Shown here one piece after another: positions 11,359-25,433 of a stretch of 64,000 bases of DNA. Source of the DNA: Trichoplax sp. H2 (lineage: Eukaryota; Placozoa; Uniplacotomia; Trichoplacea); assembly GCA_003344405.1 (NCBI GenBank), contig NOWV01000143.1:1-64000 (forward strand), written 5' to 3'. Made by a program: the position numbers and the translations under genes. Position 1 is the first letter of the stretch, and the number at the start of each line of letters is the position of its first letter. The notes under the pieces were generated by a model. The model did not search any database. It was not told the origin of the DNA and saw only the letters and a list, made by a program, of their open reading frames with translations.

Positions 11359-14300
11359 GGAACGCCTGATGGAGCAACAAGAAGAGCGGAAAAGGATATC
11401 AGATAAAGCTAAAGAGAAACAAATATTTCGCGAAAATAATAAAAGAAGGAAGTAAGTAAAATGAGTTGCGATAGCTAGATTTCTGCGAGACGACAAATGG
11501 TAAAATGTGCTTCTCTTGCCTAGATCGAAAGTGGTAATTTCTACACTATCCAATCATTTGTTATATAGGCAATATGAACAACAAAAAATGAAGAAATTAA
11601 AGAAAGAAGCAGAAGAACGTGAGCGATTATTAGCTAGTAGAAGAAGAAAGATAGGCCAAGAAGTAAATAAAATGCGAAGTGTTGTTAGACAGCAGGATGA
11701 TGAGAGTGAGAATAAAGGTAATCAATTTATTTTTTAATTGATTCAGTACGGTAGTTTAATGTCCTATGTTTCTCCTACTTAATCATCTGTTCTCAATTGC
11801 TTCTAATTAGTCTCATGCGGTACTTCTATGCACATTAAATATTTAAGCTTGAATAGTTAAATTTTTGCGTTATCTCGTGATACAGTATATGATACTATTC
11901 TATCTTTTAATACTAATGTATAAGATAGAGCATCATTCTATCCTTCAGGTCTAAACTTTCTCATCATTGCTTCTTTAACTAAATTATTTAGTGGCTAAGT
12001 ATCTACGCTCTTTGAATCTTTGAGTGCTGATAACATCAATTACTACTATATGAATATCCACATACTCTGTTCTCCCTTTTATTTCATTTCAATTATCATC
12101 TCTTAAAACAGGAGGGAGAATAACGCCAAACCTCATGATTAAACGTGATATTCAATCAAATAAACGAAAAAATAATAGCGTTCATGATAAAATTCTTAGT
12201 TATTATGAATCGAGTGGGCTAACAAGGCAAGATATTATTCTAGGTGGCAACGAATCTCCAATAAATGATGACTACGATGCTTTGGCTTATACCGACGAAT
12301 CTAATAATGTGCCTAAATATCAATCAACAACAATTCGTCCAGAAACATCCAAGTCTAGAGGCAACTCGACCCAGCATAAGAAGGACGCGTTTATCAATCA
12401 AATTGATGAGATCAATAAAGTGGCAGAAATGGATAGTAATCGACAACAGTTAGATACTGACGATGAGTTATCAAGTGCAGATAGTCTTGAAATAGGTAGA
12501 GTAAGCATTCGAGAGGGTAAATGCACTAGTATAAAAACTAAACCTGAGATTCATTCTCAGCCATCGATGGAAAGCGGCCATGGATCGGCTTTGCATAAAT
12601 GCAACTCTAACAATTTATTAGCTAATGTTATCGACGATGATGACGACGAACTATTTGATAGCTTAGATTTAACGCCATTTCAGTTATTGAGGCATCAAAA
12701 TAGTCCTAATCATAAGGAAAGCGTTAAAATTCCATCACAAAGCAGTAGCATTAGACCATTATCGGCACACCATCGTCAAATAGATGCACCGATTCATGAT
12801 ACTCAAGGGGAACATTCTCGAAAAGAGAATGAAATAAGTACTAAATTATCTGATGATGGCCATAGACGGCGTGGTCAGAATATCAATAAAGACGTGGATT
12901 CTGAATTACCTCAAACTGGTTATAGCAATACTCAAAACCAGCAAAACTTTACAGATTCTGAGCCTAATCTAAACTTACAAGAATCAAAATCTTCTTTAAT
13001 ATTTCCATTACATGATGATGATGATCTCCATACCGTCAGTCAAACTGGTGAAGATACCGGTACCAAGAAAGATCGAATTAGTAGTGCAAAATCAACTAAA
13101 TCTGTTCGATTTGCTGATACGGCATCATATCATGGATTATCCGATGTATCTTCACTCTCTGACGACTTTGATGCTACCGTTAGTGTAATTGTCGATGAGA
13201 TTAACAAGTTACAATTATCAAATGAAAGAAATCAGCAACAAGATGACGATCATGGCAAACATTATCAAAAGAAGATCAATTATCATCAGCGCAATACCGC
13301 GAAAGAAAGCGGTCGAATTTCTTCCTCTAAGCAACCAAGTCAAGACGGTTATGACGAAGAAGATGATAAAAGTAGCAATAATGATGATTCAGTTGATCCG
13401 TGGAAGTTAAGTCAAACGTCTACATCTTCACAATATCAAAATGAAGAGATTGTAGATGTCCAAAGTCAGCTGAATCAATCTTCAATATCTCCTCGTCAAT
13501 ATCAGGAACGTCCAAAACAACCAATGGAACGATCTAGAAGTGAAGGATCTTTGCAAGGTAAAATAAAAAGTAATCATTCATTTAAATCTCTTGCTGCTGT
13601 TGAAGATCCTACAAATGACAATGTACCAACAGAAGATGAAGTCAGCTGGCTATGGAATAAAGTACAACAATGTTTAGAGATACCATCAGGAACAAAATCT
13701 GAAAATAAAAAGAAGAAAGATGACGATAAATCTCGAAATCTGTTAAGAAATACAGGATTGAATATTTCAAAACGAATGCCTGGTGATAAAATTAGACGAT
13801 CATCTGTTACTTCGGCACAGAGTGATACTGTTTTACTCAAGGATCAAGATTCAGCATCATCACGAATTCCTAGAAAAGTCTCATCAGCTAAACCTTCGAC
13901 ATCAGCTAAAATTCGCCTTCGTACGCGTTCATTAGTAAAACAACCGATCAATTTGAAACATACTAAACCTTATCCTAATACCGTAAAGGCAATGTCCAAG
14001 ACTAGCGTGGAAGGAAATAGCTTTAATAAAACTATTCCACGATCCTCTACCTATGGTCCAGTTAGGAGCTCTGCAAATAAATCATTAGAGAAAGCAGATT
14101 TCAACACTTTATATGAAGGTAGAAAGCGATAATATAATTGATTTAGCATCAATTCAGCCAATTTAACATTTACGTATGCGTATTGTTTGATATTTATAAT
14201 TCTTCCTACGATGTGATATACATACATTTTATTGCAAACAACCCTATTTCAACTTTACTCAAGCACTAATTAATGTTACTAAATATAACAAAAATGATTA

Positions 14301-15007
14301 TTACTGTCTTTTAACACGTTATTACTTTAGCTTGCTATTATTTAACAATTAGGCTTTCATTTTTAATCCTACTAGCTAATAATGTGAGCGAGAGTGTTGC
14401 TCATTTCATCATGGCCGAAAGCCTATGCAAAAAAAGTCTATCGGAAAGTCAAATTGAAGATTTATTAAAAGCAAAAAATGCACCAAAAAAGAAACAAGTC
14501 AAGCCTAGCGCTTTATCGATAGAAGAGAAAAGATTATTAGCTTCCATTCAAAGATTAGACGCGAAATTAGAAGGTATGCTCGAATTGACATATATTTAAC
14601 ACAAACATTCAGGATACCAATTCTGTTCCATGCTCTTTGGTGTCCTATACTAAAATAAGAAACAGTTATTTACTCCACCCTATTTTATGGAATATTTACT
14701 GATACAGAAACAACTGCTGCAAATGCTGAGCTTATTCGTAAACATTTAGCCGGTGTAGAAACATTTAAACCGCAAGTAAGTAATGGAATTAAAAACACGA
14801 ATATGTGCTCTTCTTCGTATGATTTATCATGACTAATTTAATTCATAGCTACGAAAGAGAATTTCCAAAGCAACTCAGCCCATTCGCCCCCAACAATTTT
14901 ACGAAATGAACGTTGCATTAAAAGCTAACAAACAGCAACAGAAAATTAAGACTCGAAATACTAGAGTTGAAGATGGGTTTCATCAAAATAGAACAGTCAG
15001 GTTGTAG
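11359..15007 (+). CDS. CEP126: CEP126-like centrosomal/ciliary protein (5' end unresolved)
   Basis: Exons that join in phase: 11359 (or 11335)-11451, 11569-11717, 12112-14118, 14376-14573, 14708-14775, 14849-15007, about 890 residues without the extreme N-terminus. The N-terminal part is a charged Glu/Lys/Arg-rich helix (ERLMEQQEERKR, then a RENNKRRK-type segment) like the start of CEP126. The middle is a long Ser/Asp/Asn-rich, probably disordered stretch. The C-terminal block (HFIMAESL, then ALSIEEKRLLASIQRL) resembles the conserved tail of vertebrate CEP126. CEP126 is a pericentriolar protein needed for microtubule organisation and cilium formation through p150Glued. A tiny initiator exon may be 10741-10764 (MSQQVKIH followed by GTAAGT), but its phase does not join exon 11359 directly, so at least one 5' exon is missing or misplaced. 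The assignment rests on remembered family sequence. Confidence 0.72.
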
Positions 15008-16202
15008 ATTTTTTTGGTGCACTAGTTCATACAAGCTGCTATTTATGCAATTTTAAGAAGTGAAAATTCTCATATTAATTTTACAGTTAAAAATTAGATA
15101 TTTGAAATTTCGGTAATTCTACTCTGCAATATGCTAGAAATTTGTACTCGAACACTAAGATTATCTCACATAAAACAAATTATCACTCATAGTTAATGTA
15201 AAATTTATCTATACTGTGTAGCGTCATCCATCACAAAAAGATGGTATGTAGCACAACCCTTTTAGGAGTGTTTATAAAAACCATTATTACAAAATGATTT
15301 TTAGATCAAGAAATATCACTGGACGTAAATTATTATTGCACTGTATATATAATTTCTATTTATTAAGAGAAATAGCGAAGTGTATATATATATATATATA
15401 TATATGTATGATTTATATTTGTATATGTTTATAAGTAATACTTATAAATAGTGATTGAAGTTCGATATAGTACTATCGCCCAAAACTTTGAAGCTGTATA
15501 TATCTAAAATGGTACAATTCGGAATTCATGAATGACATATTTTAAGATCAGACGGCGGTTTATAAAAACGATTCTGCAACATAATAAAATTTAAAGTGTA
15601 CGTTTTTCAAATTGGTAATCAATTTTATATCAAACATTCGCAACTGCACTGTTATCCTATGAGCCGTATTCGTTAAATAAGTGTGGTAAGAGCTAGACCT
15701 TTCAACAATTGAGATACAGCAGTTACACAAAGTAATGCAGCAGTATATGAAAAATTGCATAGAGAGTAAAAATGATGTTAAATGATGAATGGCTCTGCTT
15801 TAATTTAGTAATGAGTGAAATATAAACATGTCTCGTATTGTAATCATAAAGCGAAATAATCGCCAAATTATAATACCATATACAAGAATATAAATAAATT
15901 TACAAAACTACGTCTAACATCATTTTGATTAACAAAGTTTGCAAAACTTTTACTATCGAATACTGATAGTAATTCCGATAGTATTTAAAAACGCAATAGC
16001 CACCAAGACACTTTGTGAAATTGTAGAAACAACCCAGATGCAGCATTTCATATTACCATTGATCGCCTAGCGATGTTAGTGATTTCTGCTTGAACAAAAT
16101 AAATACATTTTTGTATATAAATTGTCATTATCAGTGAAGATGCTTACTAAAGAACAATAGAAACAATACTTAATACTTCTGGCTTAAGATGTTACGATTC
16201 AT
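15008..16202. other. Convergent spacer between CEP126-like and CEP162
   Basis: Holds the two 3' ends. A TA dinucleotide run lies at about 15380-15404. No other gene is seen. Confidence 0.6.
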
Positions 16203-18886
16203 TTAATGATTACATTCCTTAGGAAGGCCTGAGTAAGTCTTTACCTGTGCTCGTATTTTTGATAGGACTTCCATCATGTTATCCAATTCCTGCCTGAAAT
16301 AATTGATCTGCTCATTTTTGGCTAGTAATATTCGCTGCCATTTTTCCTGTTGGAAAGGACAAAACTCGACGTTAGTACCCAACTTTCTTACTATGTGTAG
16401 AATGTAATAATTAAATGAATTATAAGACGAACAAAAAAGTACTATGGTTATAAAGATGGTAAATTTTGCACTGTGTATTTGTAATAACCGTTAGGCAATA
16501 TCCACAATTGATTTGTCTTCCAAAAGTTAAACAAAAAAACGTGAACTTATGCATTGAAGATTATCAAAAAATACTGGCAGACAAATTATCAACCCTAACT
16601 TAAATCAGTGAGTATGCTCTATATCCGTCAATGACCAAAAGGAAAAATAAATTTGAGGTCCGAAGATATAACAATTGTTTACGTTGGCATTGCCATTATT
16701 ACAAAGCATGTTACCTCTCGCTCGTTTACATCGAATTCACTCATGCCATTAGAAAAGTTGATCATATTCTTTAATTCATTCTCCCTCTCTTTATACCTTA
16801 AAATTTAGTAAGACGTACACAACTAAACGATTGATATACTTTTTAAATTTTACCTTAGCATATTAATTTGACTATGCGCATATATGCTATCGCATGTCCA
16901 TTGCGAAAGGTAGCATAAATCACGGACCCTACAGCAGTAATGCAATTAAACAGATCTATACTTACTTTTTTTCAAGCTGGTTAACTTTCGATAAAAGGAA
17001 ACTGAAGTGGCGCAAGTCCTTGTGGTGTGTAACAATAGTCCGTTATTAGCTGTTTAAAAGCAGACTCAAATAAGCAAAGTTACTGTATCATTTCAATTAA
17101 CGAACCGGATTAGAAACATCTTTGATTAATGTCAATTCTTCCTTCAGTTCGGCGACGCTGTCCTTTAATGATACTTCGCGTTGTTGATAGATGTCGACAG
17201 TTTTTACTACTTTGTTAGCATCAGTCAGCTTCCGTCGAAGCTCTTCTATAAGTAGCTGCGCAAAAGTGGTATTTCTTTACTATAAAGCTCGAAAAGTATG
17301 CATATGAGAATCTAAATCTTACCTTCTGGCTTTCTATCTTGGCATTCTTTTCTGATAAATTGATTTCTGAATGTTGATTAACATAAATTCGAAATTCTTC
17401 CATATGCTTCTCTTTCATTTCCTCCATCTAACAAAAATATATAGATAATCTAGTAATTCATGAGAAATATCATATACGTATTAATCGGTCCAATTGCAAC
17501 TTCTGCGAGAGCTCGATAATATAACAATTTAAACACGGTGTCCTCTTAGTAATATCTTGACCTATTCACATTCATAACTATAATAAGCTGAGTATCAAAG
17601 AGACCTGCACTAGGAGATCCTTCCGAGTATTTTCAAGCAAAGATCTTTCTTGATGAATTTGGTCGTGTAATGATTTGACGTCGCTCTCGTATTCTAGCTT
17701 TAAATTTGCAATCTGTATCCGAGATTAAAATTAAAATGTGACAGTAAATTTAAATTGCTAAGAGTGAAATGCTATAATGATCTCAGATAACTGGCACATC
17801 CAGATAAATTATGTTGTAATGATTTATTACCTGATTTTCTAATGCATTTTTCTCATTTGATACATCTGCGAGTTCGGATTCTAGCAGATATCGCGGGTTA
17901 TAATTTTTATCTTCTTGGTTAGATTGTACTGCTGCTTTCTGATTTTCGGGGGCAGCAATATTTTGCATAATTTGCTAATCAAAAGAAAATCTGAATATCA
18001 CTTCCTAAGTTCCTATTTACCAATGCGAAGGAGGTAAACATTAATTTCTTACTATTGACTTCTTGGGCGTCTTCCTTATGTCGGTCTTCTTCCTTTTAAT
18101 CTCCTTGGTTGATTTTAAACGTCCATTTTGGCTCTTGATATCCTTAATATCTGCAATTTTTAACTTTGTTATTTCCAGCAATTTCTTAACAATTACTTCC
18201 AACTGATCTTTCGTTGGTCTTTCCGCATTTATCTCAAGATTATCATCCTTCAATGCTATAATAGCTTCATCGACACCTAATTATGTGAGCACGCAACCAT
18301 TAAACTACAATGAATTAATGCTATCGAGAAAAATATCACGCTGCCCGTTTTCGCAATGTCATTACCTGGAGATGCAGATGATGTGGTTACATTGGACAAT
18401 GATTCAACTGCAGTGGTAATATCCTTTAACATTTGCGCATCTCTTTGTTTATGTCTTTCCTTCAAACTTTCGAGTTCTTTCTCTAAAGCTTGAGTGCGAG
18501 TATACGGATGAACTGAGCGTTGATGATATTCACCAGTTAATCTTGATAGTCTGTCAGTGGCAGTAGCTAGTTGTGTTTCTAGATCGGTTACACGATCGTC
18601 GTACTTAATCTGTAATATTTAGTTGGCAAAAATACAGTAAGTGGCAATTAAAATTTACCAACTAACAAAATAATTTGAGACAAATCCTAAGATTCACGTA
18701 TTAGCTTATAAAATTTATGAATTATCAACATCAAACTGAAATATATATTATTATAATATTACAATAATTAGGTTTGAGAGCAGTAATATATTTTTGAATA
18801 AATAAAAATTTTTAAACATACAGTAATGCCAGAGGAATGAAGATACAACATCATTTTCATCGACAGCAGAAATGAAGTTGCTATTC

Positions 18887-18917
<31 letters not shown>

Positions 18918-21900
18918 TTACGAAACTAAGTGCACACTACTTATTTACCTTCATCCCTTCATTTAGCTGCTTAAGTGATCTAATACTCTTTTCGTTTTCA
19001 ATTTCCTTCTCCTTTAATTCTTCTTTCAGTTTTTGGAGCTCATTCTCAAGATAAATAGCAGAATGGGGCGATTTTGATTCATTGTCAACACTAGGTTCAT
19101 TACCGGAAGATGCATTAGCAGCATAAATCAAAGCAGATATCGAATTTGGATAACGACGCTTGATGATTTCATCCATTTCTCTAATCTATTGCCGAGAAAA
19201 GCCTGATTAAAGACACAAATCACATGATGTAATGCGAATAAATATTAAGTCTTATCATACCTGTCGCTTATGGTCCTTAATCTGTTGTTCATATAACTGT
19301 CGTTGGCTAGTATATAATTCGCTTTCTTGGATTTCTGTTGCAGCCTTGATTTTTAAAATTAAGTGGAATGAAATGTAACATGTGCGTGCGTATGTCTTAA
19401 GCGAGATCTAGCAAATGCAATTTTTGTCATATCTTAAAATGATAGGGAGAACTTAATAAAGCAGAAATATATGATTCATTGCAACGAGTTTTGCTAACTT
19501 TTTTCTTCAATTCTTCTACTTGCTGATTTAATTCTTTAATTTGAAGTCGCTTCTCTTTAATTTCATTGCTGTCATGATCCAAAAGCTGCTGATTTTCGGC
19601 GTACCATTTCAATTTTTCACGCATGTCGCTCAATTCCTTTTCGTATCTTTCTTTTAATTCGCTTAAATTCTCTGCGGTAATCACTGTAGAATGTTAAACA
19701 TGATTTAACAATTGCTAGAAAGAATTCGTCATCCCAATTATGCTTTAACATGATGAAAATTAGCTTACTTTTGCCTTCTTCAATATGGCTTTTATATTCA
19801 TTCAGCTCACGCACCAATTTATCTATGTGCTTCTCAAGTTCACCTTTGATTACTTCAAGTTGATCTACTTCTTGTCTTAAATTAAGTTCACGCTCTTTAC
19901 TTGCCTTAAGTTCTGATTCTAATTCAGCAATTTTTCCTGCTCCTAAAATAATTGGATTAGTTTTCTGAACAGGATCAAATCCAACTGCCTCAAGTTTATT
20001 CCTACAAATAGAAAGAGTTAACAATATTAGCTACTGTAAAATTATAACAATAGATCATATTATCCACTACTTAATCATATACAAATACTATACACGTATT
20101 GGAAACGATTTCCTAATTTTTTTAAGCTTACTTTAACGACATTATTTCAACCTTTAGTTGCTCATTTTCTGTGTACATTTTCTTTTCGATGGCTTTACTA
20201 CGGTTTCGAGTTAATTTAAGTTCTTCATATAATCTTTCATTTTCCTGTTCATAGTGAATTGCAAACCGAAAAGGACGAAATGTAAATGTTACAATATATG
20301 TTGTGATGTAATAATGCTTAATTTCTTGGATAGGATGTTTCATTGACATTATTTTATAAATAATTAAATACTGTACTACCTTAATCTTAACCCTAACTAG
20401 GTTATATTATAGTAGTAACATCAAGCATCCCAGGAAAGCCTTTTCCTTCGGTGATAACTTACAGTTTGATAACCCTTTAATAATGATTCTTGGTCCTTAA
20501 TGTCCTTTTCTAAAGTTTTCAGTTCATTGTTCGTAGATCCTTCGAGACCACCACCTCCTATAACTCGTTTTCTGGCATTTAATTGCTCCTCATATTCTCG
20601 AATCTTCGATGATAAATGTCAACAACAATAAGCCAAATAGTCAAGACAAACATTTGATAGAATTCATAACCACATCTTATGTTATCGTAATTCAGACCTT
20701 TGCAAGTAATATGAAGTTGTCCTGTTTTACATCATGCATCTTTTTTTCCATCGTAAGTTCAAGTTCTCGCTGTTGCTGTGCCCATGAGCTTTCCCTGACT
20801 TTGAAATCTTCTATCAATTTTTCTACTTTATTCTTTTCTTCCATCCAAGCATCTTTCCATTTTGTACTTTCATCATTTTTGCTTGATTCCATCTTGTTTA
20901 GTTGCATAAAAAAAGAAATAAATATCTAAAATTCTGAAGAATATACTCTACATATTATCAGAATGAAGGGCAGTAAAGTTTATAAATACCTGAGGAGAGG
21001 CTGAAATTTTGGTTGTTTTCCCAACTACATCCTGAATATAATTGGCAAAAGACTCTACAGACGCTGCTATTAATTGAGCATCTCGATTTTGTATACTAAC
21101 AGGTATGTTACTACTACCTTTTGGCGCATTTCTATTGAATATGAATATATAGTGACTAAATTAGTAAGTCAGCTCTTGAAATAAAGTAAACCCATTTTGT
21201 AAAAAATTTTAGTATAATTTTAAACGAAATAAGATATAGGCGTATACATGTAAATGTACCTATTAGGAGTTTTTTTAACCGGAGTAGAATGTGGCTCCTT
21301 ACGAGGCGTATTTCCGTGCTGAGTGCGAGGATCACGCTTTTTCGCAATGATTTTATTTCTTTCTATAAAGTTTTTGGTTGACGATACAGGGGTATTTGCG
21401 GCAGGAGAATAGCTACTAGATTTAGGCTTGTATTGATCACTTGAATTTTTAAACTTTTCTCTAGCGGCTCTTAGCTTTTTCTCCATGCTTGCCGACTTCG
21501 TAACGCTAATGTTACTATCTGAATCAGTTTCAATAGCTTGAAGATCAAAACCTCGTTGTTCATTGACATTATCAACCTGGCTCTTTATGGGTATTCTTTC
21601 ATCTTCTGATTCTGTTGCTACCAGTTGTAAATCAAAACCTCTCGGTTCTGCTACTTGATCAGGCGTTGATTGTTCTTGTTTATGAGAAACATTTTGTAAG
21701 CCCTTAGTTGGTAAACTCAATTTGGACTGGCCATCTGCAATTTCGTCATTTGTCTCGTTGTCGTCATTATTACGAACTAAGTTCTCGCTTTCCTGCCTTG
21801 ATTTGTCAAAGATTGTTACGGCATCATTTGTAGTTGGATGGTTGAAAACTGGAAGTGTTTCTCCTGAATGAATATCTGTATCATTTTTAGGCTGTTCTGG

Positions 21901-22923
21901 TAATAGCGGTGCAACATTTTCAGCATTTTTGTTATTATTATCAGTATTATTGTCGATAAAATTGGTGGTGCTTAAAGTTTCGTCATCACCAGTTAATCCG
22001 GCATTTTCAATTAATTTTTTGATAGCATCGAGATCACTAGTAGCGCCAGATTTGGTATTGATTGCACTGTTGACCGTGCCAAGTTTAATGCTGTCTTCAA
22101 AAACATCATTATCGTCCTTAATGGTTTGTTGCAATGTAGAATCAAGAGTATCAGCTAAGGATACTTTTGACAACATTGACGGTTTAATGGGATAGTTGTT
22201 ATTCTTTTCCAATGTAGCATTATTCGATTGTGATTGCAACGGTTCAGAATTGGTAGTAGGGTCTTGAAGTTGATCATTAACAGTCCAATCGGTAACATCT
22301 TTATTTTCATCACTATTAGCATCTACTGTTGCTGATTTATTCTTACTTGATATAGAAGTCATATTATCAGAATTTTCCAATTGATCACATAAGTTAGCAT
22401 AGGGTACATTATCACCATAATTTTTTTGTAAACGATTAAACAATTCTTTCTTTTCTTCCATTTCCTTCAAGGTATCTTGATCGCCGGCAGAGCCACCTAG
22501 TTCTTTGTTATTGCGATTTATCGATATTCTACTATCATCTACAGTAACCGTTGGCTGATTTTTACTATCATGTGAAGGATCTGTAGTAGCGTGATCATCA
22601 ACTAGTAAATCCGTGTTGGAATCATCAACTCTAGTAACTGCTTGTTTCGAGGTAAGACTTTGCATATTTTTACTTGGCTCAGTGGTAAACCAATCGTCAG
22701 CATTGTCATTATCTGAAGTAGTATCGTCTGTCTCATCCATAGCAGTACCACCGGAATACCACGATGGCAATGATACATTAGCTTTCTTATTTTTTCGTTT
22801 CCCTTTATCAGTTTTGTTTTTCTGACTGGTGCCAAAGTGAAGGCCAGCAGAAGAATCAGACGATGCATCTCCACCCAGGATATCTTGCAAATCGCGATTG
22901 AACTCTTCATCACTAAGAGCCAT
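16203..22923 (-). CDS. CEP162: CEP162 (KIAA1009/QN1) centrosomal protein
   Basis: Eighteen exons, all joining in phase: 22923-21260, 21131-20990, 20892-20698, 20603-20463, 20244-20132, 20001-19769, 19683-19499, 19344-19261, 19185-18949, 18609-18366, 18276-18053, 17974-17831, 17712-17605, 17427-17323, 17255-17106, 17018-16966, 16796-16715, 16346-16203. The product is about 1415 residues, close to vertebrate CEP162 (~1400). The first exon encodes an acidic, Ser/Asn/Asp-rich N-terminal half; the rest is almost continuous coiled coil. Diagnostic is IKRRYPNSISALIYAA near residue 926, matching the RHPNSLPALI region of CEP162, and the ending with an ELDNMMEVLSKI segment. CEP162 sits at centriole distal ends, binds axonemal microtubules and recruits CEP290 to the ciliary transition zone. 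Exon 3 uses a weak donor (GTCTGA). If the last exon is spliced at 16245 instead of read to the stop at 16203, the final residues change. Confidence 0.88.
18888..18915. repeat. TA dinucleotide microsatellite in a CEP162 intron
   Basis: A run of alternating T and A within the intron between exons 9 and 10 of CEP162. Confidence 0.85.
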
Positions 22924-24479
22924 CTTGCAAAGTGATTTGGTATTCTATTTCTTGGTTGGTTATAAACTTTACGTGTATTATCAAGTAGACACAATTGCTG
23001 TATAATCAATTCATCATAACCTTATCCTAAATGATTGAATAAACAATATTGGACTTGTTAGTCAGCATGACCGTAAAATCATTCAATCATTCCTTACGAA
23101 GAATTTGAATCAAAGTATGGTATAATTAGATTAAAAGCAATTTTACGAATGTATTGAGAAAGTAGAATAAAGTTATGTCGAAGACAACTTTTTATAAAGG
23201 TACAAAGCTTAATTGTAGTCTCATTTTTCTTATGATAGGGAAAGGCAATGAAATTTGAGGGGGGGGAGGAGATTTTTTTGTACGACTACCAAATCTATGC
23301 TAGTTTTAGTAATGCAGTAAGTAACCATGAGTTCAAAATCCATCCTTACCTTGATGCTATCCTGACTGAATTAAAGTACTGTACTGCTACCATGACTGAT
23401 ACTATCGTTGCAGAGCAAGTACTGATACTATTTTGGAAGGCACTGGTTGTGATACTCTGAGTATATTTGTTTACATTGACCTTCTCAGCTGGCATATTCT
23501 GTTTTATATGGTATATGAATAGTGCTTCAATATCAACATTCACCATGACAAAGTGTGGGCACAATAATTCTAAGTAGCGAGGAGGATCATGATTGAAATT
23601 ATTCTATATTTGCAATGTTGTAGGTAAGTTTAACTACTGTATGTAATCGATACGATTCTACTGCAGTCGCCATCGATAACCGATAATGGAGTTCATGCGT
23701 ACAATAAACACTATCCATGGAAATGATAGTAAAATAGCAAAGTAAATCGTTTACTGTAGTTACGTTGAACAATTTGATCTCATTGTTGGTGCCCTATCTA
23801 CTCAGTATGCATGTATAAATTTGCCAAGATACTCTAATGGATCCGTAAAAAATAATAATAATATCATACTGTATACATACAGTAACAGCAACTGTATTAT
23901 CATGCAATACGACAAATTGGATGATGATGAACTTTATAGCTACTGGTATCCATTTGCTGATTCAGTAAGATTATTTCTCTAAATCTTAAGATGGAAAATG
24001 TTCTTTTACTTTGACACTATTTTGATGTCAATCGATTACCAGTTGAGCGATTGATCGCATAGTATTACTGGTAATCCAGTCTTTCTTGAACAAAGTCGAT
24101 CATGTATGTTATTCGAATATGCTTATGGATTAAGTTGGCTTTCCAATAGAGTTCTACTGCAAGTAACAGCATCACATTGAACAATTTCTCCAAGACAACA
24201 GCGGGTATTATCGCAAAAATCACATTGTATCGACTTACCACTCAATCATGGAATGGAGTTAGCTGGATTAAGCGTAATCAAGGTTGAATTTGGATCATTT
24301 TTGCTGGTTCTAAGAAAGGATTAGACATAGAGATATGATCCGATCCAATCCATCCTTCCTGAAATTGATTTGAGATTGGAATTCTGCACCGCTTAAAGTC
24401 GCTACTGATTCGGCGTACTGTATGCGTCAGTCATCTCGCTTGTCACTCGCAGAGTGAGAGGGGAGAGACTGTTACTCGC

Positions 24480-25170
24480 TTACAGTACAATGTACTGAAC
24501 TGGAAGATCGAAGATCTTTATACTGTACACTGTACAGTGTACAAAAGTTTCGTGAGCTACAGTACTGTACTGTACAGTACTGTACCGTATGTACGGAAAA
24601 CATAGTGCAATATAGTGTTTCAAGCCCGAGCCCTGCGGCATACACTACCATAGTATTACCAGGCATTACGATCGAATTACAGTACAACGCTTCCAGCAAA
24701 AGCTTGGATCTACAGTACAGTACATGTACAGTACAATACTGTACACTGTACAGTGTACAGTAATCAGTACAAATTTTTTTGGCGCCAAATTACTAAATGA
24801 ATCAAGCTGCCCATCACAAGTTATTGCTACTAGTACCTGTAAATCCTCTCCTTCTCCTTTCGTTGGGTATAACATTGATTGAAGAAGCATCCAATTTTGA
24901 TACATTTGTTTTCACGAAAATCGTATCAATTAGACTCTTCCATCCTATACCATGCCATGTTCAGACGTAAAATTGAAAGACGAGGACGGACCATGGGATG
25001 ATGCCAAGGCTGACTCCAGTACAGTGTACAGTGTACCGTACAACGCGGTAGGTACAGTACTAGATACTGTAAGCTCAGAACTACTGGAAAACAGCTCCTT
25101 TTGCCTTGTTGCTATGGAGCCCAGGCCAAGCCAGGCTAGGCTAGGCTAGGCTATACAGTACAGTATACTT
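24480..25170. repeat. Clusters of the GTACTGTACAGTAC palindromic repeat
   Basis: Repeated overlapping copies of the self-complementary words GTACTGTAC, CTGTACAG and ACACTGTACAGTGT occur in at least three blocks. Frames through them read as Tyr/Cys/Thr/Val-rich peptides and are not genes. Confidence 0.85.
24778..24789. promoter_or_regulatory. Perfect palindromic E2F-type site
   Basis: TTTGGCGCCAAA matches the symmetric E2F/DP consensus. It lies about 650 bases upstream of the GPN2 start codon and 1.9 kb upstream of CEP162. Function is inferred from motif only. Confidence 0.4.
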
Positions 25171-25433
25171 TACCGAGTGTCAAGCGACAGTAGAGGCTTG
25201 CTGTTACAAAAAGCACCTCAAAGGCTCCATAATGGCTGCAGTAGCTCAATAAATCTCCTATCAAGCAATTTGCTTTCCGTAATCAATCGAACAAGAATAA
25301 TAACTATAAAGTTTCTATGTTGTTGAATTGCAGGGAATTGGCCATCGAATTCATTGAATACACGCTCGACAAATCCAACATTATTCATTGCATTGCAATT
25401 CATCGCTGAAAGCATTCACTTCAAATCCCAGTA

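Larger units (their letters stand above)
22924..25433. other. Divergent intergenic region between CEP162 and GPN2
   Basis: Should hold the promoters of both genes. It contains the first dense clusters of the GTACTGTAC palindromic repeat (about 24480-24600, 24712-24772, 25018-25077) and a short CAGGCTAGG-type tandem at 25120-25150. Open frames here are short and unrecognised. Confidence 0.6.

Noticed and set aside
23248-23460. 70-codon frame between CEP162 and GPN2
   Set aside because: No recognisable domain; begins in a homopolymeric G/T patch and has no consensus exon borders.
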